Origin: Bacillus massiliigorillae
Lineage (GTDB): Bacteria > Bacillota > Bacilli > Bacillales > DSM-1321
DNA length: 64,000 nucleotides
Direction: 5' to 3'
Assembly: GCF_000380245.2 (NCBI RefSeq)
Contig: NZ_HG428746.1
Span: 105,918 to 169,917, forward strand
Shown in pieces: positions 1 through 8,696 of the stretch. A model generated the notes under the pieces. The model was given only the letters and a program-made list of their open reading frames with translations. It was not told the DNA's origin and searched no databases. The first letter of the stretch is position 1; each line of letters starts with the position of its first letter. The position numbers and the translations under genes were made by a program.

Positions 1-159
1 ACTCCAAGCAAATAATGTTAACCAACCTACTACTAGAATATGAGCATGAATAGGTCGGAAGGCATACGCACCCGATCCTGCCATGTGAGAGCCTAGAAAT
101 GCACCGATTACTGCAAAAACAGCGGAAAAACGGACTAATAATACACTTTCTTTATTCAT
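1..159 (-). CDS. Partial small integral membrane protein (HAH..GW, cytochrome-oxidase-like family)
   Basis: The gene reads leftward and leaves the window, so only the first 53 codons are present. It starts at the ATG at 159, behind a strong GGGGAGG site. The visible protein begins MNKESVLLVRFSAVFAVIGA and has a hydrophobic helix, then a loop with the motif HAHILVVGW and a second hydrophobic stretch. An HAH-x4-GW motif is seen in small four-helix membrane proteins annotated as cytochrome-c-oxidase-like and related to heme-copper oxidase subunit I and NnrS. The family call rests on this motif alone; the C-terminus and true neighbours are outside the window. Confidence 0.55.
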   Translation of the reverse strand, partial: MNKESVLLVRFSAVFAVIGAFLGSHMAGSGAYAFRPIHAHILVVGWLTLFAWS

Positions 160-381
160 CAAACCTCCCCTTTCAACATCATAAATCTTGCAAAAATTCT
201 CCCACTAAAATTCTCGTATTATTATAAGAATTGAAGATGAACGGAATATGAACAAAATATTACAAATTTAGTTTTTTATTACATTTATAGTGTCATTACC
301 CACACTCCTAAAATAAAATATTCTAAATTTTATATTTTTCACTAGTAATTAATATAGAGATAGTGTTAAACTATAAAATAA

Positions 382-408
382 TTATTCCAATAAGTTTTAT
401 CGGAATAA
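382..408. promoter_or_regulatory. Candidate CymR operator upstream of tcyP
   Basis: An inverted repeat TTATTCC ... GGAATAA spans 27 bp, ends 31 bp before the tcyP start codon, and lies just downstream of a possible -10 (TATAAA, 372-377). CymR, the cysteine-metabolism repressor of Bacillales, binds a 27-bp site with TTCC/GGAA-type half sites and represses tcyP in Bacillus subtilis. The position downstream of the -10 fits repression. Assignment to CymR is inference from the arms and the target gene. Confidence 0.55.
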
Positions 409-439
409 GGTCCATCATTATGAAACAGGGGGTTAGAAA

Positions 440-1825
440 ATGACTGGTTATGTTATTTTAAACATTGCAATTATGATTGTTCTTTTATTCGTGCTTTTCT
501 TTATGCAAAAAAAGCATATTTCATTTACAAAAAGAGTATTTACAGCTTTAGGATTAGGTATCATTTTTGGATTATTACTGCAAACATTCTATGAACCGCA
601 ATCCGAAGCAATTGTTAAATCAACCGACTGGTTTAGTCTTGTCGGTAGTGGTTATGTGAAGTTTCTTCAGATGATTGTCATGCCGCTTGTTTTCGTTTCA
701 ATTGTATCTGCATTTACTAAATTGAAACTAACAAGCAATATCGGGAAAATAAGTGTACTTATCCTCGGTATATTAATTGGAACTACAGCAGTTGCGGCAG
801 CAGTTGGAATCACATCAGCGACAATTTTCAATTTAGAAGCTGTTCAGATTGAACAAGGAGATGCCGAATCAGCACGTGCTGATCAATTGGAACAAACATT
901 TGGCACTATTAAGGATCAAACCTTCCCGCAACAAATTCTAGAGTTGATTCCTTCAAATCCATTCTTAGATTTTACGGGAGCAAGACCAACTTCAACAATT
1001 TCGGTTGTAATTTTCGCAGCCTTTATTGGATTTGCCTATATCGGAATTAAACGTAAACAACCTGAACAAGCAGAGTTTTTTGCAAAAATCATTGATACTT
1101 TATATAGCATTACGATGAGAATTGTCAAATTGATTTTACGCTTAACGCCTTATGGTATTTTAGCAATCATGACAAAAACAGTAGCGCTTAGTGATTTTGA
1201 TTCAATTATTAAGCTTGGCAAGTTTGTAGGGGCTTCTTATGTAGCCTTACTAATAATGTTCCTTATCCATTTACTATTGTTATCATTAGGTGGACTAAAT
1301 CCACTCACATATATCAAGAAAGCATTCCCTGTTCTATCTTTTGCCTTCACATCTCGTACGAGTGCAGGAGCTCTTCCACTTAATATTGAAACGCAAAAGA
1401 AACTAGGGGTACCAGATGGAATTGCCAACTTTGCAGGTTCATTTGGATTATCTATTGGTCAAAACGGATGTGCTGGTATTTATCCAGCTATGCTGGCTGT
1501 TATGATTGCACCAACAGTCGGAATTGATCCATTAACACCTTCCTTTATTGGCATGTTAATTCTTATTGTGGCAATCAGTTCTTTTGGAGTTGCTGGTGTC
1601 GGTGGCGGAGCAACATTCGCAGCTATTCTTGTACTTTCTGCAATGGACTTACCAATTGCATTAGCTGGTTTACTCATCTCAGTTGAGCCATTAATTGATA
1701 TGGGACGTACAGCATTGAACGTTAGTGGTAGTATGACATCTGGAATTCTGACAAGTAGAGTAGTTGGAGACTTAGATTCTGATTTATATAAAGATACCTC
1801 TGCTAAAATTGAAGCTGGAGCATAA
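440..1825 (+). CDS. tcyP: L-cystine uptake symporter TcyP
   Basis: Sodium:dicarboxylate symporter-family (DAACS) protein of 461 residues, nearly the length of Bacillus subtilis TcyP. It imports cystine as a sulfur source across the cytoplasmic membrane. The sequence shows about eight to ten hydrophobic segments, an early FLQMIVMPLVFVSIVSAF helix typical of the family, a SRTSAGALPLN re-entrant loop near residue 310 and an NGCAGIYPAM segment near 345, matching the substrate-binding hairpins of this fold. The ATG at 440 is preceded by GGGGG at a good spacing. It is monocistronic: a terminator follows immediately, and a CymR-like palindrome precedes it. Cystine rather than dicarboxylate specificity is inferred from close TcyP resemblance. 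Confidence 0.9.
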   Translation: MTGYVILNIAIMIVLLFVLFFMQKKHISFTKRVFTALGLGIIFGLLLQTFYEPQSEAIVKSTDWFSLVGSGYVKFLQMIVMPLVFVSIVSAFTKLKLTSNIGKISVLILGILIGTTAVAAAVGITSATIFNLEAVQIEQGDAESARADQLEQTFGTIKDQTFPQQILELIPSNPFLDFTGARPTSTISVVIFAAFIGFAYIGIKRKQPEQAEFFAKIIDTLYSITMRIVKLILRLTPYGILAIMTKTVALSDFDSIIKLGKFVGASYVALLIMFLIHLLLLSLGGLNPLTYIKKAFPVLSFAFTSRTSAGALPLNIETQKKLGVPDGIANFAGSFGLSIGQNGCAGIYPAMLAVMIAPTVGIDPLTPSFIGMLILIVAISSFGVAGVGGGATFAAILVLSAMDLPIALAGLLISVEPLIDMGRTALNVSGSMTSGILTSRVVGDLDSDLYKDTSAKIEAGA

Positions 1826-1837
1826 AAATTATCAAAA

Positions 1838-1884
1838 TAAAAACACAAGTTACAGATTCTCTGTTTTGTAACTTGTGTTTTTAT
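1838..1884. terminator. Bidirectional intrinsic terminator (tcyP / mnmH)
   Basis: Stem AAAACACAAGTTACA ... TGTAACTTGTGTTTT around a 12-nt loop, with A-rich and T-rich flanks on both sides. It sits between the convergent ends of tcyP and mnmH and can serve both. Confidence 0.85.
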
Positions 1885-2925
1885 TTATAATTGAAACTTC
1901 GTTTGTAGTAACTCTCGAATTGCATCTACCGCTTCTTGAATACTATGAACAGCAATGGTTATACTTCTTTCTTTTGGATACTGTTGAGCCGTATGTTCAT
2001 ATAACGGATCATAGTAATATTGCAACAATAACGCTACAGCGGAAGAAAAACGATCACAATATAGATGCTCTTCAATTTGTGCTGCAATTGGCGTATGAAT
2101 ACGCTTTTTTATCTTATGAAAAGCCTCGATACAAGCTTCCTTGTGCTCTACTGGATCATAGTCAGCTAGAATATGACGAACTCGTTCCTCAATCGGCATA
2201 TCTATAAATATTTGAATACCTTTTTCCTTCTTCTCTACGAAGAATGGTGGCAAAACAACCTTACCAATTCGCTTACTTTCCGCTTCGAATAATATATATG
2301 GAGATTGCTTCGTTTGCGTTAGCTTTTGTAATAGCAACGTTTCGAATGTCTTTTGATTATTAGGTTCTAAGCCTATTTGCCCAAAAATAGAACCTCTGTG
2401 ATTTGCCATTTGCTCTAAATCGAGAACAGGATATCCCTCTTGATGCAACTGTTGAAGAATAGCTGTTTTTCCCGCTCCGGTATATCCATTTAAAACCAAT
2501 GCTTCTGCTTGTAAATCGAATTGCCCTAAAGATTCTACAACCCATTGGCGATATTCACGGTAACCACCATGTAGGCGACATACATGTATATCCATTAAAC
2601 TTAATACAGTAGCGGTTGTTTTACTACGCATACCTCCTCGCCAACAAAAAACGATCTTCTCTCCCTCTATTTCATGAAACTTCTTCACAAAACTAGGGAG
2701 TTTAGCAGAAACGATTTCTAAACCTCGTTCCTTGGCAGCATCTATACTTACTTGTTTATACAATGTTCCTACTTCTGCTCGCTCTTGATCATCAAATAAC
2801 GGAATATTGATACTTCCCGGAATGGTAGCATCCTTGAACTCAGATGGTGATCGTACATCGATGAATACTATATCTTGTTGATTTTGCTTTTGTAATAATT
2901 CATTTATCGTGATATCTTGAAACAC
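1885..2925 (-). CDS. mnmH: tRNA 2-selenouridine / geranyl-2-thiouridine synthase MnmH
   Basis: 346-residue SelU/YbbB protein. It modifies the 2-thio group at the tRNA wobble uridine, using selenophosphate (2-selenouridine) or geranyl pyrophosphate. The N-terminal rhodanese domain (residues 1-135) has the active-site cysteine in FCWRGGMRS near residue 94. A P-loop domain follows with NGYTGAGKT near 147. The start is a GTG at 2925 behind AGAAGGAAG. Expected partner SelD is not in the window, so selenation versus geranylation cannot be decided here. It is transcribed alone between tcyP and cgoX and shares a terminator with tcyP. Confidence 0.9.
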   Translation of the reverse strand: MFQDITINELLQKQNQQDIVFIDVRSPSEFKDATIPGSINIPLFDDQERAEVGTLYKQVSIDAAKERGLEIVSAKLPSFVKKFHEIEGEKIVFCWRGGMRSKTTATVLSLMDIHVCRLHGGYREYRQWVVESLGQFDLQAEALVLNGYTGAGKTAILQQLHQEGYPVLDLEQMANHRGSIFGQIGLEPNNQKTFETLLLQKLTQTKQSPYILFEAESKRIGKVVLPPFFVEKKEKGIQIFIDMPIEERVRHILADYDPVEHKEACIEAFHKIKKRIHTPIAAQIEEHLYCDRFSSAVALLLQYYYDPLYEHTAQQYPKERSITIAVHSIQEAVDAIRELLQTKFQL

Positions 2926-3015
2926 TTTTCTTCCTTCTCTCTTACAAGTTAAACAGTACTTAAGAATGAAACTTCCCTTCTCAAGCAGTCATTAAACTTT
3001 TACGTTCATCATAGA

Positions 3016-4416
3016 TTACTTTTTTACCACTTTTAATTCGGAAGCGATTTTTTCCGCTGTATGAATACCATTTGTTATACATGATGGAATTCCCACACCA
3101 TAGTAAGAACATCCAGCAAGAATAATATGTGGATAAATTGTGGATAGCTTTTCATTTAAAGACTGTATCGCATCTCCATGATCCAAATTATATGTTGGCA
3201 TTAATTCCGTCCACTTCGTTACTTCTACTGTTTTCGGTTTTTCTGTAATACCAAAGCTTTTCTCCATATCTTTTAACGCTATTTGAACTAATTCTTCTTC
3301 AGTCATTTGATTTAGTTCGTCAAAATTAGGAAGAATGTTTTTATAGAAAAGACGCACTAATAGCTGACGGTTACTTGACGTATGCGTCCATTTGCGACTC
3401 GTCCACGTACAGGCATTACAAAGTAAATCCCCTTTACCAGAATTAATAAAACCTGTGCCCTCCTTTGGTAGTCTACTATCAGGAACATCGAAACCCATAT
3501 ACATTGTGATAACAGATGAATTCTGTAACTTATTAAAGGATGAGTTAAGTTCCTCATGATGCAAAACTTCTTGTGCTACATTAAACGGCGTACTTAACAC
3601 AACATAATCAGCTTCAATTGTTTCATGATTCACAAACGATACATCATAATGCTCCTGATTTCTTTCCACACTATCTGTTTCTACACCTTTTAAAATTGTA
3701 ACATCTGTTAGTTCTTGTTCAAGTCGATCAATAATTGTGGATAAGCCATTTTTAAAAGAAAGAAACTTTTTATTATTTGCTGTTGGAGCTGGCTTATGAT
3801 GCTTACCTAAACCGCGAATGATACTACCGTACTTATTTTTGTAATCCAGAAGATAAGGAAGAGTAGATGAAATAAGTAAATCTTCTAATTTCCCTGAATA
3901 AACACCCGATAAAATAGGTGCAATTTGATTTTCGACATATTCTTTTCCTAGAAATGCCTCTAAGAACTCTCCAATTGAACTATCCTTCGTAAAGGTTTTA
4001 TTGCGTGTTATTAAGTCTTTATGCGCTTCCAGCTTCCCTTTATATGACACGAGCGGACTTTTCATCAACGCTTCCATGCTTGTAGGTATACCAAAAACAG
4101 TATCTTCCGGCACTTGCATTAATGTATTGTGAAGATAAATATATGATTTTCCTGTTGCGTTATATACGACTTCATCCGTTAGCTTTAACTCCTCAATGAA
4201 AGGCATCACATTATCTTTATTCGCAACGATGGAATCCGCACCGGTTTCCATAATAAACTCTCCCTGATTTATAGTAGCGATTTTCCCCCCTAACTTCTCA
4301 TTCTTCTCAACTAGAATCAACTTAATATCTAAGTTTTGCTCTCGTTTAATCTTTTGTAAATAATACATGGTTGATAAGCCGGTAATTCCACCACCAATAA
4401 CCATAACTGTCTTCAT
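3016..4416 (-). CDS. cgoX: Coproporphyrinogen III oxidase (CgoX/HemY)
   Basis: 466-residue FAD-dependent oxidase that converts coproporphyrinogen III to coproporphyrin III in the Gram-positive coproporphyrin-dependent heme pathway. The N-terminal dinucleotide-binding motif VIGGGITGLSTMYYL binds FAD, followed by LVEKNEKLGGKIAT. The C-terminal LAGCSYYGVGIPSCITNG segment is typical of the HemY family. The ATG at 4416 is chosen because GGGGAAG lies at the right distance; the in-frame GTG nine bases upstream overlaps that site. It stands apart from the usual hemEH neighbours. A terminator separates it from the upstream aldehyde dehydrogenase operon. Confidence 0.9.
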   Translation of the reverse strand: MKTVMVIGGGITGLSTMYYLQKIKREQNLDIKLILVEKNEKLGGKIATINQGEFIMETGADSIVANKDNVMPFIEELKLTDEVVYNATGKSYIYLHNTLMQVPEDTVFGIPTSMEALMKSPLVSYKGKLEAHKDLITRNKTFTKDSSIGEFLEAFLGKEYVENQIAPILSGVYSGKLEDLLISSTLPYLLDYKNKYGSIIRGLGKHHKPAPTANNKKFLSFKNGLSTIIDRLEQELTDVTILKGVETDSVERNQEHYDVSFVNHETIEADYVVLSTPFNVAQEVLHHEELNSSFNKLQNSSVITMYMGFDVPDSRLPKEGTGFINSGKGDLLCNACTWTSRKWTHTSSNRQLLVRLFYKNILPNFDELNQMTEEELVQIALKDMEKSFGITEKPKTVEVTKWTELMPTYNLDHGDAIQSLNEKLSTIYPHIILAGCSYYGVGIPSCITNGIHTAEKIASELKVVKK

Positions 4417-4480
4417 AATATTCACTTCCCCATAAAGTTAAATCATATATTCATACACAATAGCTTATTAGTTTATTATA

Positions 4481-4520
4481 AATAAAAGCCGAAGGTCCTG
4501 TCGTCCCTCGGCTTTTATTT
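4481..4520 (-). terminator. Terminator ending the N-demethylase operon
   Basis: On the minus strand a stem AATAAAAGCCGAGGG ... CCTTCGGCTTTTATT ends in a T-rich run. It lies about 95 bp after the aldehyde dehydrogenase stop and before the cgoX start, so it closes the operon that begins at the sigma-54 promoter. Confidence 0.8.
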
Positions 4521-4615
4521 TTTCATGAAGATTTTGGATGACTGGACACAAACGCCCAAAAAGAGCTTGTATTCTAGTTTTACAAAAAAATCATTCTATT
4601 TAGTTAGTACTCTAC

Positions 4616-6103
4616 TTATGATTGGAAATAACCTACTGGTCCAACTTCTAAATTAACGTTGATTTGTTTCACTTCTTGGAATTCATCTAAGCCGAATGTT
4701 CCTAAGTTACGACCAACACCTGATTGCTTGTAACCACCCCAAGGTGCTTCATTGTATGTCGGACCAAATGCATTAATCCATGTGATACCTGCTTTTAATT
4801 TCTTGATGACACGCATACCTCTTGCCCCATCATTTGTGAATACACCAGCTGCAAGACCATAAACAGTACCGTTAGCTAGGGCAATAGCCTCTTCTTCTGT
4901 GCTGAACTTTTGGATGACAACTACAGGTCCGAAGATTTCTTCCTGAACGATTCGCATGTCAGATGTTACATTTGTGAATACAGTTGGCTCAACGAAATAT
5001 CCGTTTTCTAAACCGCCAGTTGTAATTCTGTTACCACCACAAGCTAATGTAGCACCTTCTTCTTTACCAATTTCGATGTAGCTAAGTACTTTCTCCATAT
5101 GCTGTTGACTAACTAAAGGTCCTATTTCTGTACCTTCTGCATTTCCAAAGCCTACTTTAATTTTCTTCGCTCGCTCTACAAATCTTTCCACATACTTGTC
5201 ATAGATTGTATCTTGAACAAGAATACGTGATCCTGCAGAACACACTTGACCAGTACCATAGAAGATACCGAATAATCCATGATCGACAACTGTTTCAAGG
5301 TCTGTATCATCAAAGACAATATTAGGTGATTTTCCACCTAGCTCTAGTGATACTTTCTTCACTGTGTCTGCTGCTGTTTTCATAATATGCTTACCAGTTT
5401 TTGTTCCGCCTGTGAATGAGATTAAGTCTACATCTGCACTTTCAACAATTGCGTTACCTACTTCTGCACCTGTTCCTGTTACCATATTTACTACACCTTT
5501 AGGGATGCCTACTTCCTCAAGGATTGCAATTAATTTTTGTGGTGTAACTGGTGTTACTTCAGATGGCTTGAATACGATTGTATTTCCAGCCGCTAATGCA
5601 GGAGCGATTTTCCATACGCTCATTAATAATGGGAAGTTCCAAGGAACAATCAATCCACAAACCCCAACTGGTTCACGAACAACCATTGCCTGCATTGGGT
5701 CACCAACATGGTATGTTTGGCCATCTGGAGCTTTAATTAAACCTGCATAATAGCGGAAACAAGCTGCCGCATCTGCTACGTCAAAACCAGCTTCTGTTAA
5801 TGTTTTTCCGTTATCTTGTGTTTCTAACGGAACTAACTCATCTTGGTATTCTTCAATTTTGTCAGCGATTTTTAATAAATATGTTGATCTTTCTTGTGCA
5901 GAGATTCCAGACCATACACCTGAATCAAATGCTTTACGTGCTGCGTCAACCGCTTCCTTAACATCTGCTACTGTACCTTGCGGAAGTTGTGCAAATACTT
6001 CTCCGCTTGCAGGATTAATAACAGGAATTGTTGTTCTGTCTCCAGATGCTACCCATTCACCGTTAATATACATTTTCAAATCAATTGTTGTAGTCGTCGT
6101 CAT
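4616..6103 (-). CDS. NAD(P)-dependent aldehyde dehydrogenase (operon-linked)
   Basis: 495-residue aldehyde dehydrogenase of the ALDH2/betaine-aldehyde type that oxidises an aldehyde to its acid with NAD(P)+. Hallmarks are VPWNFPLLMSVWKIAPALAAGNT (cofactor and oxyanion region, near 155-175), FTGGTKTGKHI near 235, the general base in VSLELGGKSPN near 257, and the nucleophile in GQVCSAGSR (Cys near residue 293). It is the last gene of the sigma-54 operon, 28 bp after the reductase. Oxidative N-demethylation releases formaldehyde, so formaldehyde or an amino-aldehyde from the demethylated substrate is a reasonable guess; the substrate is not fixed by sequence. Other possibilities include betaine aldehyde and aromatic aldehydes. 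Confidence 0.85.
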   Translation of the reverse strand: MTTTTTIDLKMYINGEWVASGDRTTIPVINPASGEVFAQLPQGTVADVKEAVDAARKAFDSGVWSGISAQERSTYLLKIADKIEEYQDELVPLETQDNGKTLTEAGFDVADAAACFRYYAGLIKAPDGQTYHVGDPMQAMVVREPVGVCGLIVPWNFPLLMSVWKIAPALAAGNTIVFKPSEVTPVTPQKLIAILEEVGIPKGVVNMVTGTGAEVGNAIVESADVDLISFTGGTKTGKHIMKTAADTVKKVSLELGGKSPNIVFDDTDLETVVDHGLFGIFYGTGQVCSAGSRILVQDTIYDKYVERFVERAKKIKVGFGNAEGTEIGPLVSQQHMEKVLSYIEIGKEEGATLACGGNRITTGGLENGYFVEPTVFTNVTSDMRIVQEEIFGPVVVIQKFSTEEEAIALANGTVYGLAAGVFTNDGARGMRVIKKLKAGITWINAFGPTYNEAPWGGYKQSGVGRNLGTFGLDEFQEVKQINVNLEVGPVGYFQS

Positions 6104-6131
6104 TTCCTCTTCCTCCTATTGCTTCATTTTT

Positions 6132-7097
6132 TTAGATGTTTAAAACAAGCTTGCCTTCTTTGGCTCTAGAACAACAAGTTAGAATAGAATTAAGATCTTT
6201 ACGCTCTTCATCGCGATAGAAAGAATCTCGGTGATCTACTTCACCATCAACGACCTCTAATTCGCAACTACCACAGCCTCCGATTTTACATGAATAAGGT
6301 GCATCTATACCTTCTTTCAATAATGTTTCTAAAAGCGTTGCACCTTCAGGAACTTGAATTTCCTTTTTGCTACTTGCTAGCTCTACTACGAAAGGATTTC
6401 GAGGTCCTTCTTCTGCTGCAGCAAATAATTCGAAGTGGATGGCTGGTATTGGATAACCATATCCTTCAGCGGCTTCACGATATTCATTTACCATCGATAC
6501 AGGTCCGCAGAAGTATACATGTGATCCGATTCGATGCTCTGCCATAGATGCAGATGTCATTCGTGAAGACCCTTCTTCCTGTGAAAAATAGAAGGTGCAC
6601 ACTCCAGGATAATTTTCATTGATATAATCATAGTACGCACAAAGTTCTTTTGATTTAGCCGCATAATGTAATTCAAATGACTTACCTTCAGCTTTTAAAT
6701 CAGCCATCATTGTTAAGAACGGTGTAATTCCTATACCAGCTGCATAAAATACATGATGTTTTGCTTCATAACTTAGTGGAAAATGATTCTTCGGAAAACT
6801 AACTTCTAAATGATCACCTTCATTTACATTGTCATGCCAGAAAATCGATCCGCCTTTCGATTGCTCATCTCTACGAATGGAAATAGCATATTGCGATCGA
6901 TCAACAGGATTACTCACTAATGAATAATGACGTTCGATAACTTCGTTGCCGTTAGCAACAAACGTTGTAATATGTGATCCTCCAGTGAAAGCAGGTAAAG
7001 GCTTGCCGTCTACTGGTCGGAATTCAAATCGTTTAATAGTTTCTGTTACGGGTACGATTTTTTCTACGCACACTTTGATGTTTCCTGCAACTCTCAT
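6132..7097 (-). CDS. FMN / [2Fe-2S] ferredoxin reductase for the N-demethylase
   Basis: 321-residue reductase of the phthalate dioxygenase reductase type. It passes electrons from NAD(P)H through flavin and an iron-sulfur cluster to an oxygenase. In order: a flavin-binding barrel with RHYSLVS (near 60), a nucleotide-binding domain with YAAGIGITPFLTMM (near 120), and a C-terminal plant-type ferredoxin with C-x4-C-x2-C (CKIGGCGSC, near 270) and a fourth cysteine in ILTCCSR. The start at 7097 is placed nine bases from AGGAG; the in-frame ATG at 7106 abuts that site. It sits 42 bp behind the small CxxC protein, matching the reductase subunit of dimethylamine monooxygenase/HODM gene sets. Redox partner assignment is inference from the operon. 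Confidence 0.85.
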   Translation of the reverse strand: MRVAGNIKVCVEKIVPVTETIKRFEFRPVDGKPLPAFTGGSHITTFVANGNEVIERHYSLVSNPVDRSQYAISIRRDEQSKGGSIFWHDNVNEGDHLEVSFPKNHFPLSYEAKHHVFYAAGIGITPFLTMMADLKAEGKSFELHYAAKSKELCAYYDYINENYPGVCTFYFSQEEGSSRMTSASMAEHRIGSHVYFCGPVSMVNEYREAAEGYGYPIPAIHFELFAAAEEGPRNPFVVELASSKKEIQVPEGATLLETLLKEGIDAPYSCKIGGCGSCELEVVDGEVDHRDSFYRDEERKDLNSILTCCSRAKEGKLVLNI

Positions 7098-7139
7098 TCT
7101 CAGCATCTCCTAACCTATCTGATGTCTTGTCCTAAAGAA

Positions 7140-7646
7140 TTACTCTTCTATAGGAATAAATGGATATCCAATATAGCCTTTTCTTACTTTTGAAAAGAAA
7201 GGACCAACTTCTAAATGCGCATGACACTGTGCACATTGAACTTCTTTCTCATCTTTAATCGAAGACAATGTGAAACATTTCATACAATAAATATGGCGTT
7301 CTTTCTCTCCATCTACAGCAAGCTGAATTTCTTCCTCTGAGTAGCCTACTTCGATTGCTAACGGGAAGATGATTTTTGCATTTTCCCAAGTAGATGCAAT
7401 ATAAAGCTGTGTCCCCATTTTTTGCTGCGCTAACACTTCTTTCGCTTTTGCTTCATCTGCCTTACCGTTCATAATAAATAATTCATAAGGCACTTCTTGG
7501 TTAATTTCACTTTGAAATCTTCCAACCGCTTCATTCATAGCAGAATCTGTAATAATTAAGCATTTTCTCTTTCTTTCCACCTTCGAGAATTGCTCTACAA
7601 TACTTTCAGAACCATCGTATAGTACAGGACTTTTATATGTTGCCAT
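7140..7646 (-). CDS. DmmA-like accessory subunit with C-terminal zinc-ribbon-like CxxC pairs
   Basis: 168-residue protein. The N-terminal part (about 1-115) looks like a small alpha/beta sensor or partner domain without a catalytic motif I recognise. The C-terminus carries two pairs, CMKC near residue 122 and CAQC near 138, a metal-binding ribbon arrangement. Proteins of this size and pattern occur beside heme-dependent N-demethylases and are called dimethylamine monooxygenase subunit DmmA family. GAGGAGG lies eight bases before the ATG. It is embedded between the heme subunit and the reductase, supporting a role as a complex subunit or electron-transfer mediator. Confidence 0.7.
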   Translation of the reverse strand: MATYKSPVLYDGSESIVEQFSKVERKRKCLIITDSAMNEAVGRFQSEINQEVPYELFIMNGKADEAKAKEVLAQQKMGTQLYIASTWENAKIIFPLAIEVGYSEEEIQLAVDGEKERHIYCMKCFTLSSIKDEKEVQCAQCHAHLEVGPFFSKVRKGYIGYPFIPIEE

Positions 7647-7673
7647 TATGTTATCCTCCTCTTCAGTAGCTGC

Positions 7674-8630
7674 TTATTGTTTAGCTCCTTCAGCTATATT
7701 TTTTAAATATTCAACCGACTGAGGTAAGAAAGGCGCAATTCCTTTATATTCAGCCATCGCTTCAGGAATATCTTGTAAAACGCTATACGTTAAATCAAAC
7801 CACTCTTGTCTTTTTTGTAAATCTTCTAAAGGCAAGAACTGAGTATTTAAAACGAATAATATGGTATTGCTACGTGGCATACGATAGAACTTTTGCTCTT
7901 CTACACGAAGGTGAACAAGCTCTCCTGCATTTTCAGGTGTTACCTTATAACGCTCCGGTCCCCAAATATCCATTGTTTCGTAGTTTACATCCCAACGGTC
8001 AGCCATTAGATTCCAGTTAATTCTTGTCCAAGGCTCACCTGGGTTAATACTTAATAAGAACTTGCGAATTCTAGCAATAAGATCCACTCCTGTACGTGAA
8101 ACAAATGGTACTGGGGCATGGATTTCATCATATGACATACCTACATTCCAGTGAGCAGAGAATAGCGCCGCATAGGCAACCTGACCACATTCTAAGAAGA
8201 AATTATCATCTCTATGCACCATACAGATAAAGTCATTATGGAAATGTCTACCAATAAAATCTAGTGGTTCATGTGGAATACTACTTTCATCGCCAAATAC
8301 AAAAGTCTCTTTTTCATTTAAAATATGATTTTCAAAAACCCAGTTATCTCCGTCTTTTTGCACACTGAAATCATTCGGATATTTATCAACAGCCATATCC
8401 ACTAGCATTTCAAGAATCTCCCACTGCATTTCCATCGTATGTGGGAACGATTGAAAACGAACATCTGGCTCTGTATCTAGCATCTCGCGTTTTCTTTTAA
8501 TTTGATCCTTATATTCAGGTGTAATTTCAATACAATTTATATCAGTTAATTTTTTAAGATCGTTGGAATAACGATAACTACCTTCTGTAAATGGAAATGG
8601 AAATTGATCTAAATTCGTAGATTTAAACAT
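7674..8630 (-). CDS. Heme-dependent oxidative N-demethylase subunit (DUF3445/HODM alpha type)
   Basis: 318-residue protein of the DUF3445 family, whose characterised member is the heme-PAS subunit of Pseudomonas HODM, which oxidises dimethylamine to methylamine and formaldehyde with O2. Family marks are IHAPVPF near residue 168, RINWNLMADRW near 204 and HLRVEEQKFYRMPRSNTILF near 240, in the expected order. Start at 8630 behind GGGAGG. The next two genes encode the DmmA-like subunit and a flavin/Fe-S reductase, completing a monooxygenase set. The best-known systems are proteobacterial; here it is in a Firmicute under a sigma-54 promoter. The substrate could be dimethylamine or another N-methyl compound imported by the adjacent permease. 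Confidence 0.82.
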   Translation of the reverse strand: MFKSTNLDQFPFPFTEGSYRYSNDLKKLTDINCIEITPEYKDQIKRKREMLDTEPDVRFQSFPHTMEMQWEILEMLVDMAVDKYPNDFSVQKDGDNWVFENHILNEKETFVFGDESSIPHEPLDFIGRHFHNDFICMVHRDDNFFLECGQVAYAALFSAHWNVGMSYDEIHAPVPFVSRTGVDLIARIRKFLLSINPGEPWTRINWNLMADRWDVNYETMDIWGPERYKVTPENAGELVHLRVEEQKFYRMPRSNTILFVLNTQFLPLEDLQKRQEWFDLTYSVLQDIPEAMAEYKGIAPFLPQSVEYLKNIAEGAKQ

Positions 8631-8696
8631 GATGATTCCTCCCTTAATAAACGTTTATGGTTACTATTTTTATTAATAAACTATTTCTCATATCAA

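Noticed and set aside
1480..1848. 122-codon minus ORF opposite tcyP
   Set aside because: Reverse-frame shadow of a conserved transporter gene.
5364..5750. 128-codon plus ORF opposite the aldehyde dehydrogenase
   Set aside because: Antisense shadow lacking a ribosome-binding site.
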